Assembly (NCBI GenBank): GCA_003978875.1 | Contig: QNXQ01000002.1 | Span: forward strand, 1 to 16,285 | Source of the DNA: Aquifex sp. | GTDB taxonomy: Bacteria > Aquificota > Aquificia > Aquificales > Aquificaceae | Reading direction: 5' to 3' | DNA length: 16,285 nucleotides | In this document: positions 7,673 through 14,345 of the stretch, one piece after another | Layout: the number at the start of each line of letters is the position of its first letter | How positions within the stretch are numbered: position 1 is the stretch's first letter | The notes under the pieces: model-generated | Told to the model about the DNA's origin: nothing | Database searches by the model: none | What the model saw: the letters and a program-made list of their open reading frames with translations, nothing else | Made by a program: the position numbers and the translations under genes

Positions 7673-8034
7673 AGGTTTTTTCTCCTTCTTTAATACAAAT
7701 TCTCGATGAAGTGATTAAAGAAAAAGAGAAAAGCGTTGAGGAAATCGAAGCTATAAAGCTAAACGAAACGGAAAATATTACACAACTTTTGGTTTTTATA
7801 AGAACCTCCGAAAAGCCACACTACCATGCAGAGCACGACCTTACGTTTGTAGTGGTAAAAGGAAGGGGAGAACTTTTCCTCGACGGAAAGGTAGAGGAGC
7901 TAAAAGAAGGAGATGTAGCCTTTATTCCCAAGAAAGCGGTTCATTTTTATAAAAATACGGGAGAGATTTCAGTACTTCTCGCCGTGTTTTCTCCGAAATA
8001 CGACGGCAAGGATAGCATAAAGGTGGAGCTATGA
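7669..8034 (+). CDS. Small single-domain cupin of unknown function
   Basis: The 121 residues form one cupin_2-like barrel. Cupin motif 1 is PHYHAEHDLTFVVVKG (50-65) with likely metal ligands His51 and His53 and a further acidic residue near 55-57. Motif 2 is GDVAFIPKKAVHFYKN (81-96) with His92. About 40 N-terminal residues precede the barrel. It is locked in the methionine-salvage operon by ATGA overlaps with mtnC before it and mtnB after it, with a good ribosome site (GAGGAG, 7655-7660). The context strongly suggests a role in methylthioribose-phosphate or acireductone metabolism. It is not a second ARD by length or motif spacing. It could be an isomerase, a dioxygenase or an accessory metal protein; I do not recognise a specific function. 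Confidence 0.85.
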   Translation: MKVFSPSLIQILDEVIKEKEKSVEEIEAIKLNETENITQLLVFIRTSEKPHYHAEHDLTFVVVKGRGELFLDGKVEELKEGDVAFIPKKAVHFYKNTGEISVLLAVFSPKYDGKDSIKVEL

Positions 8035-8651
8035 ATACGGAGTTATTAAAGGTATTTTCCGAAAAAGTAGAAGAAATAATAAAAGCCGGGAAGATACTAC
8101 ATTCCCGAGGATGGGTTCCGGCTACCAGCGGTAATATATCCGCAAGGGTAAACGATGAATATATAGCTATTACTTCATCCGGAAAACATAAGGGAAACCT
8201 AACTCCGAATGATATCCTTTTAATAGATTATGAAGGAAATCCGAAAGGAGGAGGCAAACCTTCAGCGGAAACACTACTCCATACGACTATCTATAAACTG
8301 TTTCCCGAAGCAAAAGCCGTTGTTCATACTCACTCTCCAAATGCGACGGTAATCTCTATAGTATCCAAGGACTTTGTAGAATTGGAAGATTACGAGCTGC
8401 TGAAGGCTTTTCCCGATATCGATACCCACGAGACAAAGATTAGAATCCCTGTATTCCCAAATGACCAAAATATCCCGAGGCTATCTAAAAAGGTCGAGGA
8501 GTATTACAAAAGTAACAAAGAGCCTTACGGTTTCTTGATTCAGGGACACGGACTCTATACCTGGGGAAGGAGTATAGAAGAGGCCTTAATTCATGCCGAG
8601 GCTCTCGAGTTTCTCTTTGAATGCGAAATTAAACTTATGAGTCTTCGATAA
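8031..8651 (+). CDS. mtnB: Methylthioribulose-1-phosphate dehydratase
   Basis: This 206-residue class II aldolase/adducin-fold enzyme dehydrates 5-methylthioribulose-1-phosphate to the diketone used by MtnC. The phosphate-binding and active-site segments are TSGNIS (32-37), TSSG (48-51) and KPSAET with the probable catalytic Glu80. Zinc ligands are His99 and His101 (VHTHS) and His173 (QGHGLYTWG). The HGLYTWG motif, with tryptophan, separates MtnB from fuculose-phosphate aldolases. It is the last operon gene, with an ATGA overlap with the cupin gene and AGGTGG (8021-8026) as a ribosome site. The gene order D-C-cupin-B runs roughly opposite to the reaction order B-C-D. The upstream enzymes MtnA and MtnP are not in this window. 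Confidence 0.93.
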   Translation: MNTELLKVFSEKVEEIIKAGKILHSRGWVPATSGNISARVNDEYIAITSSGKHKGNLTPNDILLIDYEGNPKGGGKPSAETLLHTTIYKLFPEAKAVVHTHSPNATVISIVSKDFVELEDYELLKAFPDIDTHETKIRIPVFPNDQNIPRLSKKVEEYYKSNKEPYGFLIQGHGLYTWGRSIEEALIHAEALEFLFECEIKLMSLR

Positions 8652-8654
8652 AAA

Positions 8655-8680
8655 AATTTCTTACCCTTTTTGGAGAAATT
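8655..8680. terminator. Probable two-way terminator between mtnB and the RHH gene
   Basis: AATTTCT (8655-8661) and AGAAATT (8674-8680) form a perfect 7-bp inverted repeat with a 12-nt loop. On the plus strand it is followed by CTTTTTC. On the minus strand it is followed by a run of seven or more T. The placement between convergent genes that end 9 nt apart suits termination in both directions, although the stem is AT-rich and weak for a hot-living organism. Confidence 0.5.
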
Positions 8681-8921
8681 CTTTTTCTGCTTCGCACCTC
8701 CCGAGTCTATAACTTAACTCTTCAACTTTATTTAAAATATCAATAAGGTTTTTTGATAGCCGTTTCATTTCCTGAAAAACGTCATCTTTTCCCATTAAAT
8801 ACTCATAATAATACATAAGTGCCTCCTCAATAATCTGAGTTTCCTTTTTATTTGTTCTTTTTTTCAACTCATCTAAAATCTGAATGACTTTTTCATTAAA
8901 AACATAGGTCTTTTTTTTCAT
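8661..8921 (-). CDS. Small ribbon-helix-helix-like protein
   Basis: The 86 residues begin KKKTYVFNEKVIQILDELKK, then KKETQIIEEALMYYYEYL. This is the strand-helix-helix pattern of ribbon-helix-helix (CopG/MetJ-type) DNA-binding proteins: a short basic strand, then two amphipathic helices. After about residue 45 there is a coiled-coil-like stretch (VFQEMKRLSKNLIDILNKVEEL) and a charged end. The ATG has a Shine-Dalgarno, GAGGTG on the minus strand at 8930-8935, 8 nt away. It stands alone, convergent with mtnB. It may be a transcriptional regulator, or an antitoxin-like protein whose toxin is absent here; no toxin gene adjoins it. The fold is inferred by eye from the pattern, so the function is tentative. 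Confidence 0.7.
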   Translation of the reverse strand: MKKKTYVFNEKVIQILDELKKRTNKKETQIIEEALMYYYEYLMGKDDVFQEMKRLSKNLIDILNKVEELSYRLGRCEAEKEFLQKG

Positions 8922-8957
8922 AATGCAAGCACCTCAATTTATGATTTCCTACTTCTA

Positions 8958-8985
8958 AATTTATCTCTTGAGATTTAATAGGCAA
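8958..8985 (-). promoter_or_regulatory. Candidate promoter of the RHH gene with inverted repeat
   Basis: On the minus strand, TTGCCT (8980-8985) and TAAATT (8958-8963) are spaced 16 bases apart, each matching four of six consensus bases. Between them lies ATCTC-TT-GAGAT (8963-8974), a 5-bp inverted repeat. It could be an operator for autoregulation by the RHH protein. Confidence 0.4.
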
Positions 8986-9021
8986 AACTTTTGTAAAATT
9001 TGGATTAAATAGTATTATTAT

Positions 9022-9954
9022 TTAACGATTTGGTAAATATTTATAAACCCTTAACAGATAATCCGTTAAAATTTCCAAAGGTTCACTATTGAGAGTTTCA
9101 TCCCTAAAGGGAATGGAGAATGGAGAAAGAACTAACTTTCTGAGTTCATCTTCATCTATCGGAGGAACATTGGCTTTCAAACTCGCTACAGTTCCTTTTC
9201 TCTTTCTACCGAGTTCCTTAGAAGACCCTACTTTGAACTTAAGCAGTATTAAAGCTTTCCTTACAGCGAGGGAAGAGGAATAAGATACCCAATATCCGTA
9301 CTCATCTATTCGTTCCTTAACAAGTGATAAAAATTCAAGTGTCCAGAGCTCGGGATTTTTGTAAGGAGAAAAAGCATCGTGAAAAACAGCATCCGCTTTA
9401 AAATTCCCAATTTTTCTTATTTCCTTCCTCGCATCACCCAAAAATATTTTGAATTTCAACCTCTCATCTTCATACTCCGGTGTTTTGTCAAGAAGCCACT
9501 TATGTATCTCCCTGTAAGGTTCAGGGAGTAAAGGTACATCTTGCAGTAATTCTTTTTCAAAGGAGAAAACTTCAACTCTGACGTGTGGATTTATCTCCCA
9601 TATATGTTTTAACGCTATCGCTAAGTTATACCCTAACCCGAAACCTATATCCAGTATTCTTATGACTTCTCTTGTTTTAGCCTTTTCCAAAATCCTTGAA
9701 GGTTTAATAAATTTCCAAATAGTCTCCCTTATAGCTCCAGCGGTTTGACTGTGGTAAGGTTCACCGTATTTTCTGTGAATCAGTGTAAGAGAACCGTCGG
9801 AGGTATAAACAACTTCCACTCCTTCTTCTTCAGGGTTATAGGCGAAACGGTTTAATTCCCTCAGGATTATACTAAAACCCTCATTGTCAAGATTTAACCC
9901 TATCTTTTTCAGGTAATCTTCAAGAAATCTTTGTAAATACTCCTCACGGGTCAT
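9022..9954 (-). CDS. mnmC: tRNA 5-(aminomethyl)uridine methyltransferase MnmC2 (DUF752), stand-alone
   Basis: This SAM-dependent methyltransferase completes mnm5(s2)U at tRNA wobble position 34. The SAM-binding loop is ILDIGFGLGYN (about residue 100). The family segment VFHDAFSPYKNPELWT and the later GRKRKGTVASLKA are typical of MnmC N-terminal domains. In E. coli this domain is fused to an FAD oxidase (MnmC1). Here it ends near residue 310 with no oxidase domain, as published for the Aquifex aeolicus DUF752 protein. I chose the ATG at 9954; a TTG two codons upstream (9958-9960) is possible. Either start overlaps the end of the preceding 112-residue gene (TGA at 9944-9946), so the two are co-transcribed. 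No strong Shine-Dalgarno is seen. Confidence 0.9.
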   Translation of the reverse strand: MTREEYLQRFLEDYLKKIGLNLDNEGFSIILRELNRFAYNPEEEGVEVVYTSDGSLTLIHRKYGEPYHSQTAGAIRETIWKFIKPSRILEKAKTREVIRILDIGFGLGYNLAIALKHIWEINPHVRVEVFSFEKELLQDVPLLPEPYREIHKWLLDKTPEYEDERLKFKIFLGDARKEIRKIGNFKADAVFHDAFSPYKNPELWTLEFLSLVKERIDEYGYWVSYSSSLAVRKALILLKFKVGSSKELGRKRKGTVASLKANVPPIDEDELRKLVLSPFSIPFRDETLNSEPLEILTDYLLRVYKYLPNR

Positions 9955-10282
9955 TTTCAAGCACTTTTTCTATATTATAGATTTCGTAAACAGCTCTGTG
10001 ATTTGTAAGGCCTATGGATTCCCTGTAAATTATCAGGTAATATCTGTATTTAAACGCCTCTTCTTTATAAAGTTTCATTTTTTTTCTGAGCGATACTGAA
10101 AGCTTTATACTTAACTTGGGAATTTTCCCCTTTTCCCTTTTCAATCTCTTTTCCAGGTAGTATAAAGCTCTTTTTATTCTTTTGATTTTTTCCATACAGT
10201 ATTCTATTTTCCTTCCGTATCCGCCACCGACACTTGCTATTTCTTTTAAGATTTCATCGTTAAGGGTTTCCTTTGAGAGCAT
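9944..10282 (-). CDS. Basic protein of unknown function, upstream of mnmC2
   Basis: I do not recognise this 112-residue protein. It is rich in Lys, Arg and Tyr (for example KIEYCMEKIKRIKRALYYLE and RLKREKGKIPKLSIKLSV). It looks mostly helical, with no signal peptide or membrane helix, and has a GGGYGRK turn near residues 19-25. The strong positive charge fits nucleic-acid binding, but that is inference only. Its end overlaps the start of mnmC2, so it is the first gene of a two-gene unit and may be linked to tRNA modification. Its ATG lies 27 bp from the divergent TonB-like gene. A TAAATT hexamer on the minus strand (10291-10296) sits 8 nt before the ATG, with no Shine-Dalgarno. Confidence 0.75.
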   Translation of the reverse strand: MLSKETLNDEILKEIASVGGGYGRKIEYCMEKIKRIKRALYYLEKRLKREKGKIPKLSIKLSVSLRKKMKLYKEEAFKYRYYLIIYRESIGLTNHRAVYEIYNIEKVLENDP

Positions 10283-10309
10283 TAAGATTTAATTTAAAAT
10301 TTTGAGTGT
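10273..10309. promoter_or_regulatory. Compact divergent promoter with overlapping -10 elements
   Basis: Plus strand: TTGAGA (10273-10278), 16 bases, TAAAAT (10295-10300), then 9 nt to the ATG of the TonB-like gene. Minus strand: TAAATT (10291-10296), then 8 nt to the ATG of the 112-residue gene, with no clear -35. The two -10 hexamers overlap by 2 bp, so the two polymerases could not bind at once. Neither start has a Shine-Dalgarno. Confidence 0.5.
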
Positions 10310-10996
10310 ATGGGAAAAAGTTTAGCAGAACAAGTCCTATACTTTTTAATATCAATTTTTATAAATCTTTTGTTCTTGAAAATACTTTTTTATTACCTTT
10401 TTAACGTAAATCTTCCACAACCTCAAATATACCAAGCCCTTAAGGTGGAAATAAAGGAAGTAAAAGTACCTTCTCCATCAGGAAAAGTAAAAAAAACAAA
10501 GACTACGGAAAGAAACACAAAAAAAGCTAAAAAAATAACCGAATCTAAAGCCGTAGCTGCTGTGGAAAAAAGCTTCAAAAAAGGAGATGTTCCGGTAAAG
10601 GTAAAACAACAAAAGCACGAAGAGGAGATTTCTATTCTTCCCGAGCTGGAAAAGAGAATTAAGAAGAAACTCGCAGAGAGAGAAAAGTTAAAGAAGGAAA
10701 TCGGAGAAATATCGGCGGTCGTCAGTAAAAGAAGCGTAGAAATAAAAATTGGAAGCAGGAAACTCGTTTACGTTCCGTCCGCTCCTGTATTTAAAGTCAA
10801 AGAGTTTCCTTCCCAAGTGAAAATTAAAATCTGGGTAAATCCCGAAGGAAAAGTTATAAAGGCAATTATAGTTCAAAGAAGCGGAGTAGCAAGTATTGAT
10901 GACAAACTGCTTAGGTTTGTAAAGAAACTAAAATTCGAGGAAATAGATACTTTTGAAGTTCAGGAAGGAGTAATTACTTTCAGGTTCGCAACCTAA
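10310..10996 (+). CDS. TonB/TolA-like periplasm-spanning protein
   Basis: The 228 residues have a TonB-like layout. A short cytoplasmic start is followed by one hydrophobic helix (about 8-31, VLYFLISIFINLLFLKIL), acting as a signal anchor. A long Lys/Glu-rich periplasmic stretch (about 45-145) follows. The end is a TonB-type C-terminal domain (about 160-228) with KIKIWVNPEGKVIKAIIVQRSG, SIDDKLLRFVKKLKF and GVITFRF. Such proteins carry energy from an ExbB/ExbD-type motor to outer-membrane receptors. The usual Pro-rich linker is replaced by a Lys-rich one. No exbB, exbD or receptor gene is adjacent, so the partner and cargo are unknown. It could also be a TolA-like envelope protein. suhB follows after 23 nt and may be co-transcribed. 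Confidence 0.8.
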   Translation: MGKSLAEQVLYFLISIFINLLFLKILFYYLFNVNLPQPQIYQALKVEIKEVKVPSPSGKVKKTKTTERNTKKAKKITESKAVAAVEKSFKKGDVPVKVKQQKHEEEISILPELEKRIKKKLAEREKLKKEIGEISAVVSKRSVEIKIGSRKLVYVPSAPVFKVKEFPSQVKIKIWVNPEGKVIKAIIVQRSGVASIDDKLLRFVKKLKFEEIDTFEVQEGVITFRFAT

Positions 10997-11019
10997 AGTT
11001 TTGTGTTATTACATTATCT

Positions 11020-11823
11020 ATGGATAATTTGGAAAAATTTCTCGAAGTTGCAAAAATAGCCGCACTTGCAGGCGGAGAGGTTCTGAAAGAAAACTTCGGT
11101 AAAATCCGTAAGGAAAACATAGAGGAAAAAGGGGAAAAAGATTTTGTAAGCTACGTCGATAAGACTTCGGAAGAGAGAATAAAGGAACTCATTTTGAACT
11201 ATTTTCCCGACCACGAGGTAGTCGGAGAAGAAAGAGGTAAGGAAGGGAAAGAAAGTCCTTACAGATGGTATATAGACCCTCTGGACGGAACGAAAAATTA
11301 CATAAACGGTTTTCCTATATTTGCAGTATCCGTAGGTCTTGTTTATGAAAACGAGCCTATCGTAGGAGCGGTTTATTTACCCTACTATGACCACCTTTAC
11401 TGGGCAGCAAAGGGTATTGGAGCTTATAAAAATGGTCAGAGAATTTCCGTGAAAGAGAATGACAGTCTTAAACATGCAGGAGTAGTTTACGGATATCCTT
11501 CAAGAAGCAGAAGAGATATTTTAATCTATCTAAATATCTTCAAAGAAGTTTTTTACGAAGTTGGCTCTATGAGAAGACCCGGAGCTGCTGCGGTAGATAT
11601 ATGCATGGTTGCCGAAGGTATATTTGACGGAATGATGGAGTTTGAGATGAAACCCTGGGATATTATGGCCGGACTCATTATCTTAAAGGAAGCAGGGGGA
11701 GTTTACACCATAAACGGAAATCTCTTTGAGGTTTTTGACGTGTTTGCTGGGAATTCCTACGTTCATGATTTTATAGTTAATGTGGCACAAAAGTATATGG
11801 AGATAGAAGGAGTCAAAAAATAA
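11020..11823 (+). CDS. suhB: Inositol-1-monophosphatase family protein (SuhB)
   Basis: This Mg-dependent phosphatase of 267 residues hydrolyses inositol-1-phosphate and related sugar phosphates. In some bacteria SuhB also binds RNA polymerase in antitermination complexes. The metal site is clear: Glu70 in VVGEE, Asp86 and Asp89 in YIDPLDGTKNYING, and Asp214 in MKPWDIMAG, followed by the second family motif LKEAGG. It closely resembles the A. aeolicus VF5 SuhB I remember, but with many substitutions. The ATG at 11020 has no Shine-Dalgarno; it lies 23 nt after the TonB-like gene, with only a weak -10-like sequence (TATTAC, 11007-11012). The physiological substrate (inositol phosphate, fructose bisphosphate or NADP) cannot be set from sequence. 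Confidence 0.95.
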   Translation: MDNLEKFLEVAKIAALAGGEVLKENFGKIRKENIEEKGEKDFVSYVDKTSEERIKELILNYFPDHEVVGEERGKEGKESPYRWYIDPLDGTKNYINGFPIFAVSVGLVYENEPIVGAVYLPYYDHLYWAAKGIGAYKNGQRISVKENDSLKHAGVVYGYPSRSRRDILIYLNIFKEVFYEVGSMRRPGAAAVDICMVAEGIFDGMMEFEMKPWDIMAGLIILKEAGGVYTINGNLFEVFDVFAGNSYVHDFIVNVAQKYMEIEGVKK

Positions 11824-11886
11824 AAGTTTATGAAAGATTTTTTGATTGCCATGAGACGTAATAGAAAAATATCTCTCCTTTTTGGG

Positions 11887-11901
11887 TAAAATCTTTTAGC
11901 C
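11887..11901 (+). promoter_or_regulatory. -10-like element and minimal leader of nrdA
   Basis: TAAAAT (11887-11892) is preceded by GGG and lies 9 nt before the nrdA ATG, with no Shine-Dalgarno between. This predicts a leader of about 3 nt. No clear -35 is visible. Confidence 0.45.
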
Positions 11902-14307
11902 ATGACTATGTACGTAATTAAAAGAAGCGGAAGAAAAGAAAAACTAGATATCAATAAAATAAGGATTGCCATAAGATTCGCCTGTGAAGGATTAAACGTT
12001 GACCCTTTGGAGTTGGAAGCAGATGCTCAAATTCAGTTCAGGGATGGCATCACTACGAAGGAAATACAACAACTTCTTATAAAAACCGCCGCTGAGAAGG
12101 TTTCGGCGGAAAGACCCGATTGGACATACACCGCTGCAAGACTTCTTTTATACGACCTGTACAAGGATGTTGCACACATCAGGGGCTACTCTTTGAGAGA
12201 TGACCTTGGAAAATATAAGCCTTACAACAGAAAGAACTTTTACAAGTTTATCAAACAGTACGTAGAGAAAGGTATTTACGGAGAATACTTACTTGAAAAT
12301 TATTCTGAGGAGGAAATTAACGAGCTTGCTCGCTATATAAAACCCGAAAGGGATATGCTATTCACATATACGGGAATAAAAATACTTTACGACAGGTATC
12401 TGGTAAGAGACGAAGAAGGTAGAGTGGTAGAACTTCCTCAAGAAATGTACATGCTCGTGGCTATGACTTTAGCGGTTCCCGAGAAAAAAGAGGAAAGAGT
12501 AGAGTGGGCAAAGAAGTTCTACGACCTTCTTTCAGAACATAAGGTTACAGTAGCTACACCGACGTTGATGAACGCGAGAAGACCTTTTACGCAGCTGTCT
12601 TCTTGCTTTGTACTTACAGTTGATGACGACCTTTACGACATATTCGATAATATCAAGAAGGCCGGAATGATATCTAAGTTTGCAGGTGGACTCGGAATAT
12701 ACATAGGAAAGATAAGGGCTACCGGGGCACCCATTAGAAAGTTCAAAGGAGCGTCAAGCGGAGTTATTCCGGTAGTAAAACTCTTCAACGATACCATGAC
12801 CTACGTAGACCAGCTCGGTATGAGAAAAGGGTCTGCATCAATTACTTTGGATATTTGGCACAAAGATATTCTGGACTTTCTGGAGGTCAAAACAAACGTC
12901 GGAGATGAAAGGAAGAAAGCTCACGATATACACCCTGCGGTATCTATACCCGACATCTTCATGAAAAGGCTAAAGAACAGAGAAGACTGGACTCTTATAG
13001 ACCCTTACTACGCCAGACAATACATTACAAAAAAACTTTATGACCATAAATATAAAGAGGTTAAACCTGTTCCCGGAACCCATTACTACGTGGGAATAAA
13101 GGAGGATGGTTCGCAGGATATATTAGACCCCAAAGGACTGGAAGACTTTTACGGAGAGGAATTTGAAAAATGGTATCTTGAGTTAGAGAAAAACCTTCCC
13201 GAATTTGCCAAGAAAAAGGTAAACTCCTTCGAACTCTGGAAAAGATTAATTACGGTTGCCTTTGAAACTGGAGAACCATACATCTTCTTCAGGGATGAAG
13301 CTAACAGGAAAAATCCGAACAAACATGTAGGAATGGTATACTCCAGTAATCTATGTCATGAAATAGTCCAAACAATGTCAACTTCTAAACATGAGAAGCC
13401 GGTGCTTGACCCGGAGACAGGAACAATAACCTACAAAAAGGAAGCAGGGGACTTGCCCGTATGTAATCTGGGGTCTATCAACTTGGGAAAGGTTCATACA
13501 GAAGAAGCTATCAAGGAGGCTCTACCGATTCTTGTAAGGATGCTGGACAACGTTATTGAAATGAACTATTACGCTATTCCTGAAGCGGAATATACAAATA
13601 GAAAGTACAGAGCAATAGGCATAGGTGTTTCAAACTATCACTACTGTCTTGTGAAGAACGGTATAAAATGGGAGAGTGAAGAACATCTCAGATTTGCAGA
13701 TAAACTTTTCGAACTAATAGCCTTCTACGCTCTTAAGGGTTCACTTGAGCTTGCAAAAGAAAGAGGTAAATATGAGCTATTTGAAGGTTCCGACTGGAGT
13801 AAAGGAATATTTTTCGGAAGAACTGTTGATGAAATCCTTGAAGACTCAAAAAACAACGGTAATAACTTACCTTGGGATAAGCTGGCAGAAGAAATCAAAA
13901 AGCACGGCATTAGAAACGCTTATTTGCTTGCTTTAATGCCTACAGGTTCTACTTCCCTAATTCTCGGAGCTACTCCTTCCATAGACCCTATATTTGCCAG
14001 ATTCTACAAAGAGGAAAATATGAGCGGAATACTACCTCAAGTTCCTCCCGAAGTTGACCGGTTCTTCTGGCATTACAAGAGCGCCTATACAATAGACCAA
14101 GAATGGAGCATAAGAGCAGCAGCTGTAAGACAAAAGTGGATAGACCAGGCTCAAAGTCTTAATCTATTCATTGACCCGCAGAATATAGACGGACCAAGAC
14201 TCTCTAAACTTTACGAACTTGCCTGGGAACTTGGGCTGAAAACCGTATACTACCTGAGAAGCAAATCTATTATTGATATAGAAGAGTGTGAAGCGTGTAG
14301 CGTTTAA
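11902..14307 (+). CDS. nrdA: Ribonucleoside-diphosphate reductase alpha subunit, class Ia
   Basis: This large catalytic subunit (801 residues) reduces ribonucleoside diphosphates to deoxyribonucleotides. Residues 1-95 form an ATP-cone, the allosteric activity site. Catalytic groups are visible: redox pair Cys235 (LSSCFVL) and Cys521 (PVCNLGSINL), NLCHE with Asn483, Cys485 (thiyl radical) and Glu487, radical-transfer pair Tyr783-Tyr784 (TVYYLRS), and the C-terminal shuttle cysteines 796 and 799 (CEAC). Compared with E. coli NrdA as I recall it, about 42 extra residues (roughly 369-410) sit between WTLIDP and the GLEDFYGEEF segment. The subunit needs an NrdB radical partner, which is not adjacent. 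There is no intein in this gene. The start is ATG 11902 (MTMYVIKRSG). Confidence 0.96.
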   Translation: MTMYVIKRSGRKEKLDINKIRIAIRFACEGLNVDPLELEADAQIQFRDGITTKEIQQLLIKTAAEKVSAERPDWTYTAARLLLYDLYKDVAHIRGYSLRDDLGKYKPYNRKNFYKFIKQYVEKGIYGEYLLENYSEEEINELARYIKPERDMLFTYTGIKILYDRYLVRDEEGRVVELPQEMYMLVAMTLAVPEKKEERVEWAKKFYDLLSEHKVTVATPTLMNARRPFTQLSSCFVLTVDDDLYDIFDNIKKAGMISKFAGGLGIYIGKIRATGAPIRKFKGASSGVIPVVKLFNDTMTYVDQLGMRKGSASITLDIWHKDILDFLEVKTNVGDERKKAHDIHPAVSIPDIFMKRLKNREDWTLIDPYYARQYITKKLYDHKYKEVKPVPGTHYYVGIKEDGSQDILDPKGLEDFYGEEFEKWYLELEKNLPEFAKKKVNSFELWKRLITVAFETGEPYIFFRDEANRKNPNKHVGMVYSSNLCHEIVQTMSTSKHEKPVLDPETGTITYKKEAGDLPVCNLGSINLGKVHTEEAIKEALPILVRMLDNVIEMNYYAIPEAEYTNRKYRAIGIGVSNYHYCLVKNGIKWESEEHLRFADKLFELIAFYALKGSLELAKERGKYELFEGSDWSKGIFFGRTVDEILEDSKNNGNNLPWDKLAEEIKKHGIRNAYLLALMPTGSTSLILGATPSIDPIFARFYKEENMSGILPQVPPEVDRFFWHYKSAYTIDQEWSIRAAAVRQKWIDQAQSLNLFIDPQNIDGPRLSKLYELAWELGLKTVYYLRSKSIIDIEECEACSV

Positions 14308-14330
14308 ACTCTTTTTTTCGCTCTTTTTCC

Positions 14331-14345
14331 TTAAATTAAATTCAT
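14331..14345 (+). promoter_or_regulatory. -10-like element and minimal leader of polA
   Basis: TTAAAT/TAAATT (14331-14337) ends 8-9 nt before the polA ATG, with no Shine-Dalgarno. The string TTAAATTAAAT recurs at the same place before the minus-strand 112-residue gene. A T-rich tract (14311-14330) precedes it, and no -35 is clear. Confidence 0.45.

Noticed and set aside
7669..8034. Cupin as a second acireductone dioxygenase
   Set aside because: It is 121 residues instead of about 180 and lacks the ARD HxHxxxE to His spacing and PEGW segment.
9955..9960. TTG start for mnmC2 two codons before the ATG
   Set aside because: Neither start has a clear Shine-Dalgarno, and ATG at 9954 is the simpler choice; TTG remains possible.
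11830..11889. 19-codon open frame between suhB and nrdA
   Set aside because: Too short, no ribosome site and no recognisable motif; it ends inside the nrdA -10 element.
11902..14307. Possible intein in nrdA, since inteins are known in ribonucleotide reductases
   Set aside because: The reading frame contains no intein splice motifs, and the catalytic blocks are in normal order; the 42-residue extra segment is far too short.
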